From assembly GCA_021734725.1 (NCBI GenBank), contig JAIPIM010000026.1:1-20306 (forward strand): a DNA stretch of 20,306 bases, given 5' to 3'. The first letter of the stretch is position 1, and every line of letters begins with the position of its first letter. The notes under the pieces were generated by a model. The model had not been told where the DNA came from. It was given only the letters and a program-made list of their open reading frames with translations, and did not search any database. The position numbers and the translations under genes were made by a program. The stretch comes from Minisyncoccota bacterium. GTDB taxonomy: Bacteria; Verrucomicrobiota; Lentisphaeria; Oligosphaerales; MVZH01. Shown here piece after piece: positions 14,405 through 20,306 of the stretch.

Positions 14405-14617
14405 TCACATATCTCGTTCGTGCAATGTCTGGGTGTAGTCGACTTTGACACCGATTTGCCGGCAGGCTTCGACCCGGTTTCGTCCGTCCAGTGTTTTGCC
14501 TTGGAAGAGGACGATCGGTTGTGCCTGGCCGCTGCATTCGATGCTTTCGCGGAGTTCGGTCAGTTCGTCGTCGGTCATCAGCGGCATGATGTGGGCGAAG
14601 CGTTCGCAGCTCACCAT
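14405..14617 (-). CDS. Small ParB/sulfiredoxin-fold protein, probably truncated
   Basis: 70 aa from the ATG at 14617. The sequence FAHIMPLMTDDELTELRESI, then ECSGQAQPIVLFQGKTLDGRNR and VEACRQIGVKVDY, matches the N-terminal half of ParB-like nuclease/sulfiredoxin-fold domains. That includes the I.e.GQ..PIvl..g.ilDGrnR.eA....G core that binds nucleotide. Full ParB or phage-type homologues continue with an HTH or methylase region; here the frame stops at LHERDM. It may be a domain-only protein or a remnant of a plasmid or phage gene. The upstream open frame to 14803 is not credible. GAAGA lies about 7 bases before the ATG as a modest ribosome site. It is the only minus-strand gene in this neighbourhood and sits beside the repeat-rich region. 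Confidence 0.72.
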   Translation of the reverse strand: MVSCERFAHIMPLMTDDELTELRESIECSGQAQPIVLFQGKTLDGRNRVEACRQIGVKVDYTQTLHERDM

Positions 14618-14801
14618 GAATATCTTCTTTGCAACATTTGAGCGATGTGAGTATTGGATATACAATGTTCCGGTTAAACAATATCCATACCAACACCATC
14701 TTATGTGACGTTGGTAACCCATCCGGGGCAAATGCAAGTGGCGGAAAGTTCGGCAAATTGACACGAATGCGGAAGACAAAAAGAGCAGGAGATCAAGCAC
14801 C

Positions 14802-15149
14802 ATGATCAGACGAGACGGCAGTTATGACACGGATGTTCGGGAGAAGATGCGAGGGGGTGAGGGCGCGGTCAAGATCGAACATCTATGGAAAAAGGACGAA
14901 CTGAAGGGCAGGACCCGTTTGTGTGCGCGTTTGACGCTGCCGCCCGGCGCAACTATCGGCTACCATAAACATGAAGACGAGGAGGAGGTTTTTTACGTTG
15001 TCTCGGGTGCCGGTCTGGTAGAGGAGGGCGACGAAAGCAGGAAGGTCAACGCGGGGGATACGATCCTCACAGGAAACGGCGCAGGACATGCCGTCGAAGC
15101 TGTCGGGGACCAGCCTTTGGTCATGCTTGCGTTGATTGTGCAGTATTGA
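14802..15149 (+). CDS. Small single-domain cupin protein
   Basis: 115 aa. One beta-barrel cupin with both motifs: PPGATIGYHKHEDEEEVFYV (His55, His57 and a nearby Glu, 61 or 62, as likely metal ligands) and GDTILTGNGAGHAVEAVGD (His96). These four residues normally bind Fe, Mn, Zn or Ni. Such proteins may be sugar-binding, isomerases or dioxygenases, and the reaction cannot be assigned. AGGAG lies 10 bases before the ATG at 14802. It is on the same strand as uxaE, 176 bp upstream of it; uxaE seems to have its own promoter, so a link to uronate metabolism is only suggestive. Confidence 0.85.
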   Translation: MIRRDGSYDTDVREKMRGGEGAVKIEHLWKKDELKGRTRLCARLTLPPGATIGYHKHEDEEEVFYVVSGAGLVEEGDESRKVNAGDTILTGNGAGHAVEAVGDQPLVMLALIVQY

Positions 15150-15264
15150 CAGTACACTATGAGAGAACGAAGCGCGCCCGGGCGATCGTACTCAGATCGC
15201 AAATATTCTCGGGGGTGTTGATCGAGATACACGTGTGCCGTTGTCGTGATATTTTTGTTGTGTG

Positions 15265-15273
15265 TGTTATAAT
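15265..15273 (+). promoter_or_regulatory. Extended -10 promoter candidate for uxaE
   Basis: TGTTATAAT: a perfect TATAAT at 15268-15273 preceded by TG one base upstream (extended -10). No good -35 lies 16-18 bp upstream, which is tolerated for extended -10 promoters. Transcription would start near 15280, giving a leader of about 45 nt. Confidence 0.5.
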
Positions 15274-15325
15274 GGTGGTTTTTATGTTCATCCTGATTCT
15301 GTAAATTAAGCATAAGGAGTGGCAC

Positions 15326-16585
15326 ATGCAGCTGGAGAAATATTCCATTGGGGTTGGTGACCGGTTTGCACGACAGGGCAAGGCGCAGTTGCAGGCACTT
15401 GTGATGGCGAAGGACGCCGGGGTGGAGATCGTCCCGGTATGGAATAAATCGTACCGCGAGCATACGATTGTCGGCACATCGCCAGATGATGTCCGAAAAG
15501 AGGCCGACGCGGCAGTCTCGGCTCTGAACTGGACCGGCAGTTACTACGTGGATGCGGATCACATTGGCCTCGATAACGTAGATGAGTTCGTGGACTCCAG
15601 TGATTTTTTTACGCTGGATGTGGCTGATGCCATTGGCACGGCGGCGTCTGCCGACGATGTCCGGGCGTTTGTGGAGAAATGGAGTAAATACACAGGGAAT
15701 CTCGCAATTCCGGGTCTGGACGCGGCATTACATGTGACCCGCGGGGACATTGAAGCGATTGCCCGAAAATTTCTGTTGGCCGTCCAGGAGGCCGGCCGGA
15801 CATACCGGCACATTGCAGAGAAAAAACGGAATGGCAATTTTGTGACGGAAGTGTCTATGGATGAGACCGATCAACCGCAATCGCCGAAAGAGATGTTGTT
15901 CATTCTGGCGGCGATTGCCGAGCAAGGGATCCCTGCCCAGACCATTGCACCCAAGTTCACCGGGGAGTTTTACAAAGGTATTGATTACGTTGGTGATACT
16001 GCCCAGTTCGAGAAAGAGTTTACCGAAGATCTCGCGGTTATCGCGTTTGCCGTCAAGGAATTCGGTTTGCCGGGCAACCTCAAGCTCAGCGTGCACTCCG
16101 GAAGCGATAAATTTTCGGTCTACCCGCTGATGGCCAAGGCGCTGAAGCGGTTTGACGCGGGGCTGCACCTGAAAACGGCGGGTACCACCTGGCTGGAAGA
16201 ACTCATTGGCCTGGCCGAGGGGGGCGGAGACGGTCTCGAGGTGGCGAAAGACATTTATACGCAGGCTCTGTCCCGTTACGACGAGCTTTGTGAGCCGTAC
16301 GCCCCGGTTATCGATATTGACAAAAATGCGTTACCGACCGCCGATGAGGTGTCGTCCTGGGATGGTGCCCGCTACGCGCGTACACTGCGTCATGATCAGG
16401 CATGCCCCGATTACAGCATTCATTTCCGGCAGATGCTGCACGTGGCCTACAAGATCGCGGCGGAGATGGGAACGCGGTACTATGACGCATTGGCACGTTA
16501 TGAAGAAAGTGTAGCCGGCAATGTGACGACAAACTTGTTCGATCGCCACCTGAAGCCACTGTTTCCGGGGACCCTGAATCCCTGA
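15326..16585 (+). CDS. uxaE: Tagaturonate epimerase
   Basis: A 419-aa UxaE-family enzyme interconverting D-tagaturonate and D-fructuronate, joining galacturonate and glucuronate catabolism. The family wording is clear throughout: LEKYSIGVGDRFARQGKAQL, VPVWNKSYREHTIVG, YYVDADHIGLDNVDEFVDSS, TEVSMDETDQPQSPKEMLFI, QTIAPKFTGEFYKGIDYVGD, LKLSVHSGSDKFSVYPLM and HLKTAGTTWLEELIGLAEGG. His, Asp and Glu residues in these blocks (DADH, EVSMDE, SVHSGSDK) are likely metal and substrate ligands. Start ATG 15326 has AAGGAG six bases upstream. The last codons (LNP) and the bases just beyond resemble the left end of the MITE-like element. It converges on maf, with 29 bp between the stops. Confidence 0.93.
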   Translation: MQLEKYSIGVGDRFARQGKAQLQALVMAKDAGVEIVPVWNKSYREHTIVGTSPDDVRKEADAAVSALNWTGSYYVDADHIGLDNVDEFVDSSDFFTLDVADAIGTAASADDVRAFVEKWSKYTGNLAIPGLDAALHVTRGDIEAIARKFLLAVQEAGRTYRHIAEKKRNGNFVTEVSMDETDQPQSPKEMLFILAAIAEQGIPAQTIAPKFTGEFYKGIDYVGDTAQFEKEFTEDLAVIAFAVKEFGLPGNLKLSVHSGSDKFSVYPLMAKALKRFDAGLHLKTAGTTWLEELIGLAEGGGDGLEVAKDIYTQALSRYDELCEPYAPVIDIDKNALPTADEVSSWDGARYARTLRHDQACPDYSIHFRQMLHVAYKIAAEMGTRYYDALARYEESVAGNVTTNLFDRHLKPLFPGTLNP

Positions 16586-16595
16586 TAAAACCGGC
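16573..16595. repeat. Partial match to the left end of the MITE-like element
   Basis: CCTGAATCCcTGAtAAAA then CCGGC aligns with the first 18 bases of the elements plus the CCGGC of copy A at 21 of 23 positions, with one 3-base gap. It covers the last four codons of uxaE and the bases after its stop. No matching right end or full element follows. It may be a remnant or chance. Confidence 0.35.
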
Positions 16596-16614
16596 TTTTC
16601 TCCGCGTTCCGAGA

Positions 16615-17187
16615 TCAGGCCAGACGCTGCAGAACGTCCTCTACGGGAAGTCCGATGACGTTTGAACGAAGACCTTGTATGTCAGCAATGAGCATCTCGC
16701 CATGCTCTTGAATTGCATACGCGCCGGCTTTATCCAGAACCTTCACCCGCTTGATGTACGCATCGATAATGGCCGGCGTAAGGCGTAAGAAGGTCACGCT
16801 CGTACTGCTTACCCAGCATTCCTCCGAGTAAGGAACGTCACGCCTGAGACAGACTCCCGTCAGTACTTCATGGACGTTTCCGGACAGCGTTTCCAGCATT
16901 GTCCGCGCGTCCTCAATCGAGGACGGTTTTCCCATCAGCACGCCATTGTGCACAATTATCGTATCGGCCGCAAGAACGATGTCCCTGGGGAATCGCGGAG
17001 CAACCCGGGCGGCCTTAAGGCGGGCAAGACGCCGGACCATGTCCCGGGGGGATTCTTCCGGGTTCGGTGTTTCGTCGATATCGGCGGGAACAACCTTCAC
17101 CGAAAAGCCCATATCCCTGAGTAAAGCCGCCCGGCGCGGTGAGGCGGACGCCAGTATGAGTCTTGAATTGCGTTCTCCATGCATCAT
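16615..17187 (-). CDS. maf: Maf-family nucleotide pyrophosphatase
   Basis: A 190-aa Maf/YhdE-type protein predicted to hydrolyse non-canonical or dTTP/UTP-type nucleoside triphosphates to monophosphates. RLILASASPRRAALLRDMGF (about 9-28) is the signature. DETPNPEESP, LAADTIIVHNGVLMGKP, LSGNVHEVLTGVCL, DKAGAYAIQEHG and LRSNVIGLPVEDV follow in normal order, covering the full fold. The start could be the Met at 17187 or 17184; neither has a clear Shine-Dalgarno. It is the only complete minus-strand housekeeping gene in the second half, divergent from hpt. Confidence 0.94.
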   Translation of the reverse strand: MMHGERNSRLILASASPRRAALLRDMGFSVKVVPADIDETPNPEESPRDMVRRLARLKAARVAPRFPRDIVLAADTIIVHNGVLMGKPSSIEDARTMLETLSGNVHEVLTGVCLRRDVPYSEECWVSSTSVTFLRLTPAIIDAYIKRVKVLDKAGAYAIQEHGEMLIADIQGLRSNVIGLPVEDVLQRLA

Positions 17188-17226
17188 AGGACGGTAGAAT
17201 CTTGCGAAATAGCCTTCGTGCGATTC

Positions 17227-17277
17227 GTTCGTGGTTCGTGGTCCTTCGTTCTTAGTTCAAAACCACGAACCAAGAAC
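17227..17277. repeat. Inverted repeat of GTTCGTGGTT type
   Basis: GTTCGTGGTT (17227-17236) pairs perfectly with AACCACGAAC (17261-17270), and GTTCTTAGTTC (17248-17258) pairs with GAACCAAGAAC (17267-17277) at 10 of 11. The sequence ATTCGTTCGTGGTTCG (17223-17238) is found in reverse complement at 7716-7731. Confidence 0.7.
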
Positions 17278-17448
17278 AAGAATGGCGAGAAACGACATTT
17301 CGCAATTCCCTATCATAAGACGGGGCTTGAAGTGTTGGCGTTCAACTTCACACTAGTTTGTGCTTATGTCACTGAGTTCATGCTGACACCAGAAACCCGA
17401 ACTCACCAGTATTCAGGCTGACCGGTCATCTCCTTTGACGACTTGACA

Positions 17449-17478
17449 CTGACGCGCGGCGATGTCAGCTTATATACT
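17449..17478 (+). promoter_or_regulatory. Weak promoter candidate for hpt-ade
   Basis: CTGACG (17449-17454), 18-bp spacer, TATACT (17473-17478): four and five matches to the sigma70-type hexamers. It would give a leader of about 160 nt containing the two stem-loops noted in the intergenic entry. Confidence 0.3.
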
Positions 17479-17646
17479 ATAAGGCTTTTTCTGATCTGGC
17501 GTGGATAAATGATTATCGTTGTCAATACGTTTGGCGGATTTCACGTCCGCCTGATGGGGGTAAACTTGAGCGGGCTGTCGGAGCACGCTGCAGCAACCTG
17601 AAGGTTGAACTCCAGCCGTTCTAAAGGGGATCCTAAAGAACCGAAA

Positions 17647-18327
17647 ATGAAGGCATCCTTCATGAATAGCGTAGTTAAGGTACCGGAGACAGGACTGATC
17701 CACGACGAGGACACCGGCGAGGCATCCTTTCGCGCGGATTTACAACCCCAAATTTCACGACTGCTGATTTCCAGCACCGTTATTGCGGAACGCGTAATGG
17801 GACTTGCGGGAGACATCATTGCAGATGTTCGCCGAGATTCTTCTAAGGCTCTTCAGCTTGTCATCGTCCTCAAGGGCGCAACCGTATTCGCCAACGCTTT
17901 GGCGCAGGCCATCTTCCGTCGGAACGGCCCCCCCATAAGGTTTAACTACATAAAAACGTCCTCCTACGGCCGAGACCTCTCTTCATCCGGGCATGTGGAC
18001 ATTATGGGCCAGTTACCCTATGTACGAGGACGCGATTTGCTCATCGTAGAGGATATTGTTGATACCGGATTAACCCTGCATGAACTTCGACGTTATCTTC
18101 GTGATGAACGGAAGGCCGCGTCAGTCAGCATTTGTACCTTACTGGACAAGCCCACGCGGCGACTTCCCGAACTGCGGCAAACGTTGAAGCTCGATTACGT
18201 AGGCTTTAACGTACCCGATGTGTTCGTCGCGGGGTATGGTATCGATTGCGCCGAACACTTGCGGGAGCTTCCATTTATTGTTTCGGTGAACGAAGCGTTC
18301 TTCGCACAAAAACAAGAATCCTGCTGA
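17647..18327 (+). CDS. hpt: Hypoxanthine(-guanine) phosphoribosyltransferase
   Basis: Transfers phosphoribose from PRPP to hypoxanthine or guanine. The PRPP-binding motif LLIVEDIVDTGLTL (about residues 131-144) is the type I PRTase signature. LVIVLKGATVFANALAQAI supplies the PPi loop (LKG), YIKTSSYG the flexible-loop region, and LDKPTRR plus LDYVGFNVPDVFVAGYGID the purine-binding hood. From the ATG at 17647 the protein is 226 aa, about 40 longer than typical, owing to an N-terminal extension of about 30 residues; a Met at 17662 would shorten it slightly. The open frame back to 17605 begins with TTG and lacks support. No strong Shine-Dalgarno is visible. ade follows 61 bp downstream, and the pair would take adenine to IMP. 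Confidence 0.93.
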   Translation: MKASFMNSVVKVPETGLIHDEDTGEASFRADLQPQISRLLISSTVIAERVMGLAGDIIADVRRDSSKALQLVIVLKGATVFANALAQAIFRRNGPPIRFNYIKTSSYGRDLSSSGHVDIMGQLPYVRGRDLLIVEDIVDTGLTLHELRRYLRDERKAASVSICTLLDKPTRRLPELRQTLKLDYVGFNVPDVFVAGYGIDCAEHLRELPFIVSVNEAFFAQKQESC

Positions 18328-18335
18328 GCGACAAA

Positions 18336-18368
18336 ACGAATAAACACGAATAAATACGTTACGAATAA
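18336..18368. repeat. Three ACGAATAA units
   Basis: ACGAATAA at 18336, 18346 and 18361, in the hpt-ade spacer just before the ade ribosome-binding site. It recalls the CACGAAC repeats at 7716 and 17223. Confidence 0.6.
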
Positions 18369-18388
18369 CGGGAAAAGGATTTTGAACG

Positions 18389-20119
18389 ATGTATTCATTG
18401 CGGCTGAAAAACGGGCGATTGATTGACGTCGAATCGGGTAGCGTCATGGACGGTGACCTGTTCGTCCAGAACGGACGAATCGTCGCGTCCATTGCCACCG
18501 AGGATCTTGACGAAGACATCGACGTGGGCGGGGCTTACGTAAGCCCGGGCTTTATCGACGGTCATCTGCACATTGAAAGCAGTATGCTGACCCCCCTCCA
18601 CTTCACTCACGCGGCCGTTCAGTACGGAACGACATCCCTGTTCGTGGATCCCCACGAAATCGCAAACGTCCTGGGACGAGCCGGGGTGGAACTGTTTCTG
18701 GAGCAGGCTGATCAGGTACCGCTTACTATGTTTGTGGGGATCCCTTCATGCGTGCCGGCCACACCACTTGAGACGTCGGGGGGAGAAATCACCCTGAACG
18801 ATATCCGCGAACTCTTGAGCCATCCGCGCGTGTTCGGGCTCGCCGAAATGATGAATTTCCCAGGGATTATTCACGGGATCGGCGATGCCCGCGAAAAAGT
18901 GGCGCTTGCTCTGAGCGCGGGCGCCGTCGTCGACGGCCATTGCCCGGGTGTCACAGGCAGTGACCTTTCCACGTACATATCCAACGGTGCGGACGATGGT
19001 GTCGTGCGTATCGGGTCGGATCATGAATGCACGACGGCCGAAGAGGCGCTGGAGAAGTCGAACCTCGGCATGTATATCATGCTGCGCCACGGTTCGGCGT
19101 CAAAGGATCTGGAGAATATTCTGCCGGGATTGTGCCGACAGAATGCTGACCTGAGCCGCTTTGGCCTGGTGTGTGACGACCTGTCGGCCGCGGACCTGCG
19201 TAAGCATGGACATATAAACCATCTGATCACGATTGCCGCCGCCATTATTGAACGGGAAACCGGCTGCACCGCGGAAACCGCCACCGTCCAGGCCATTACC
19301 ATGGCAACACTGAACCACGCACGATACTTCCGTACCGGGGCCGGTGATCTCCGCCCCGGGGCGCCGGCGGACATCGCGGTGTTCGATTCCCTCGACACTA
19401 TCGAACCGCGAGTGGTGCTTGCACGCGGTCGGATTGTGGTGCGTGAGGGCCGCCCCTTGACGACCCCCGCGCACTATGACTACTCGCGTTTTGCACATCC
19501 CGTGAAATGTCCGCCGGATCTCAAAGACAAGCTCGTGGTAAAAGCCGAAGGGAGGACGGCACGTGTCAGGGTCATTGAGATGACACCCGACAGCCTGGTG
19601 ACAAAGGAAGCGCATGCCGATTTACCAGTGCATGAAGGTGTCATAACGGCCGACGCCGAGCAGGGGATCCATAAAGTCGCGGTCGTTGAACGGCATCGGG
19701 GAACCGGCAATGTTGCCGTCGGCTTTGTGAAGGGTTTTGACTTCCGGCGGGGTGCCCTCGCCGGCACCGTCGCCCACGATTCGCACAACCTAATCCTTGT
19801 CGGGGCGGACGACGACAGTATGGCGCGGGCAGCCGACGCAGTGCGTGCGGCGGGCGGTGGACTGGCGGTTGCGCCTGAAAAACAGGATTCGCAAGTACTG
19901 CCGCTGGCACTGGCAGGGCTAATGTCCACGCAAACCGTCGATGAAACGCTGGCACAACACGCCAAACTCGATCGCGCAGTGCAAGCACTCGGATGTAAAC
20001 GGGATCCCTTCGCGGCCATGAGTTTCCTGGCTTTGCCCGTGATTCCAGCGCTGAAGTTGACGGACCAAGGCCTGGTGGATGTGAACGCATTCGACTTTGT
20101 CCCACTGCAGCTTGACTGA
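18389..20119 (+). CDS. ade: Adenine deaminase
   Basis: A 576-aa amidohydrolase that deaminates adenine to hypoxanthine. The metal motif SPGFIDGHLHIESSM (His59, His61) is the adenine deaminase form. FVDPHEIANVLG, FGLAEMMNFPGII, VDGHCPGVTG, IGSDHECTTAEEAL and LVCDDLSAADL follow as in AdeC/Ade. The C-terminal half has TVAHDSHNLILVGADD and LPLALAGLMS, specific to this family. Length is normal and all motifs are intact. AAGGA lies 9 bases before the ATG at 18389. Together with hpt upstream it forms a purine salvage unit. Confidence 0.97.
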   Translation: MYSLRLKNGRLIDVESGSVMDGDLFVQNGRIVASIATEDLDEDIDVGGAYVSPGFIDGHLHIESSMLTPLHFTHAAVQYGTTSLFVDPHEIANVLGRAGVELFLEQADQVPLTMFVGIPSCVPATPLETSGGEITLNDIRELLSHPRVFGLAEMMNFPGIIHGIGDAREKVALALSAGAVVDGHCPGVTGSDLSTYISNGADDGVVRIGSDHECTTAEEALEKSNLGMYIMLRHGSASKDLENILPGLCRQNADLSRFGLVCDDLSAADLRKHGHINHLITIAAAIIERETGCTAETATVQAITMATLNHARYFRTGAGDLRPGAPADIAVFDSLDTIEPRVVLARGRIVVREGRPLTTPAHYDYSRFAHPVKCPPDLKDKLVVKAEGRTARVRVIEMTPDSLVTKEAHADLPVHEGVITADAEQGIHKVAVVERHRGTGNVAVGFVKGFDFRRGALAGTVAHDSHNLILVGADDDSMARAADAVRAAGGGLAVAPEKQDSQVLPLALAGLMSTQTVDETLAQHAKLDRAVQALGCKRDPFAAMSFLALPVIPALKLTDQGLVDVNAFDFVPLQLD

Positions 20120-20152
20120 TGCACGTACCGGTTCCGCTCGGCGGCGTCAGAT

Positions 20153-20306
20153 TCAATAGTGTGCGGTACCGCGACCATGTTCCGTGTCAATGCCTTGTTT
20201 AAACTCTCCAGAACGGGCGGCGAGGACATGCCCTGCCATAAGTTCTGCCGCATAAGATGGGCTGCCTTGATAAAGCAGGCAGACGAGGTCGACCCGCTGA
20301 AATGCC
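20153..20306 (-). CDS. Possible C-terminal end of a hypothetical protein (runs off the window)
   Basis: The reverse strand from the window edge is open for 50 codons ending HGRGTAHY and a TGA at 20153, with an ordinary-looking composition (AFQRVDLVCLLYQGSPSYAA...). I do not recognise a family. Part of it overlaps the diverged repeat shared with 5406-5443, so the open frame could be repeat sequence instead of a gene. A second frame is also open here. Convergent with ade, 33 bp apart. Confidence 0.35.
   Translation of the reverse strand, partial: AFQRVDLVCLLYQGSPSYAAELMAGHVLAARSGEFKQGIDTEHGRGTAHY
20163..20202. repeat. Diverged dispersed repeat, copy 2
   Basis: Counterpart of 5406-5443: GCGG, CGCGACCAT, CAATGCCTTG and TTAA in the same order. 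Lies about 45 bp after the ade stop, as copy 1 lies about 80 bp after the GH116 stop. Confidence 0.55.

Larger units (their letters stand above)
17188..17646. other. maf-hpt intergenic region
   Basis: 459 bp with no credible gene. Contents: an inverted repeat built from the GTTCGTGGTT simple repeat (17227-17277), a promoter candidate near 17449-17478, a stem-loop GGCGGATTTCACGTCCGCC (17533-17551) without a T-run, and the hairpin CAACCTGAAGGTTG (17594-17607) in the hpt leader. I looked for the purine riboswitch core and did not find it. Confidence 0.5.

Noticed and set aside
16586..16614. Bidirectional terminator between uxaE and maf
   Set aside because: No GC-rich stem followed by a T-run on either strand; AAAACCGGCTTTT gives only a weak A/T stem.
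17443..17478. TTGACA at 17443-17448 as the -35 of the hpt promoter
   Set aside because: The spacing to TATACT is 24 bp, too long; the CTGACG at 17449 with 18 bp was listed at low confidence instead.
17470..17646. Purine riboswitch in the hpt leader
   Set aside because: The stem-loops present do not carry the conserved purine-riboswitch core sequences.

Overview
This 20.3 kb bacterial window has moderately high GC, compact genes with Shine-Dalgarno sites, and a mix of housekeeping and carbohydrate/sulfatase genes. Two sulfatase loci (one broken), a GH116-type glycosidase, a uronate epimerase and a U32-type protein next to a reductive-dehalogenase-like Fe-S protein fit an anaerobic, polysaccharide-using member of the PVC superphylum (Kiritimatiellota-like). 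That placement is inferred from gene content only; no rRNA or other taxonomic marker is present.

Layout. 1-2679 (minus strand): the 5' end of aroC, a shikimate kinase 8 bp upstream of it, and a GAF-PAS histidine-kinase-like protein whose phospho-acceptor His and ATP-binding boxes are degenerate. 2886-5327: a GH116/DUF608-type glycoside hydrolase. 5703-9149: an apparent operon of an IclR regulator, a cytosolic 4Fe-4S protein of the QueG/reductive dehalogenase type, a U32-like protein and, coupled by an ATGA overlap, a sulfatase gene that has lost its whole catalytic core. 9585-11378: mutT (Nudix) and miaB. 11725-13969: an EamA-type transporter and an intact type I sulfatase. 13970-14801: a gene-poor stretch with inverted and tandem repeats and a small ParB/sulfiredoxin-fold gene. 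14802-16585: a cupin and uxaE (tagaturonate epimerase). 16615-17187 (minus): maf. 17647-20119: hpt and ade, a purine salvage pair (adenine to hypoxanthine to IMP). 20153-end (minus): the possible 3' end of another gene.

The strongest unexpected signal is a pair of 234- and 232-bp elements (9163-9396 and 11483-11714) that bracket mutT-miaB. Each has 13-bp terminal inverted repeats and is flanked by its own perfect 5-bp direct repeat (ATTTT; GAGGT), the mark of transposition. Both fold into the same multi-helix architecture, with several helices of different sequence but preserved pairing. They look like an undescribed family of structured, non-autonomous (MITE-like) elements. The second copy landed inside the ribosome-binding site of the EamA gene, and the target duplication (GAGGT) rebuilt that site. 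A third, partial match to the left end lies at the 3' end of uxaE.

Other points of interest are the pseudo-histidine kinase, the deleted sulfatase, a diverged repeat shared by 5406-5443 and 20163-20202, short simple repeats shared between intergenic regions, and a perfect 20-bp inverted repeat at 14045/14289. I found no convincing intrinsic terminator, tRNA, rRNA or CRISPR array.
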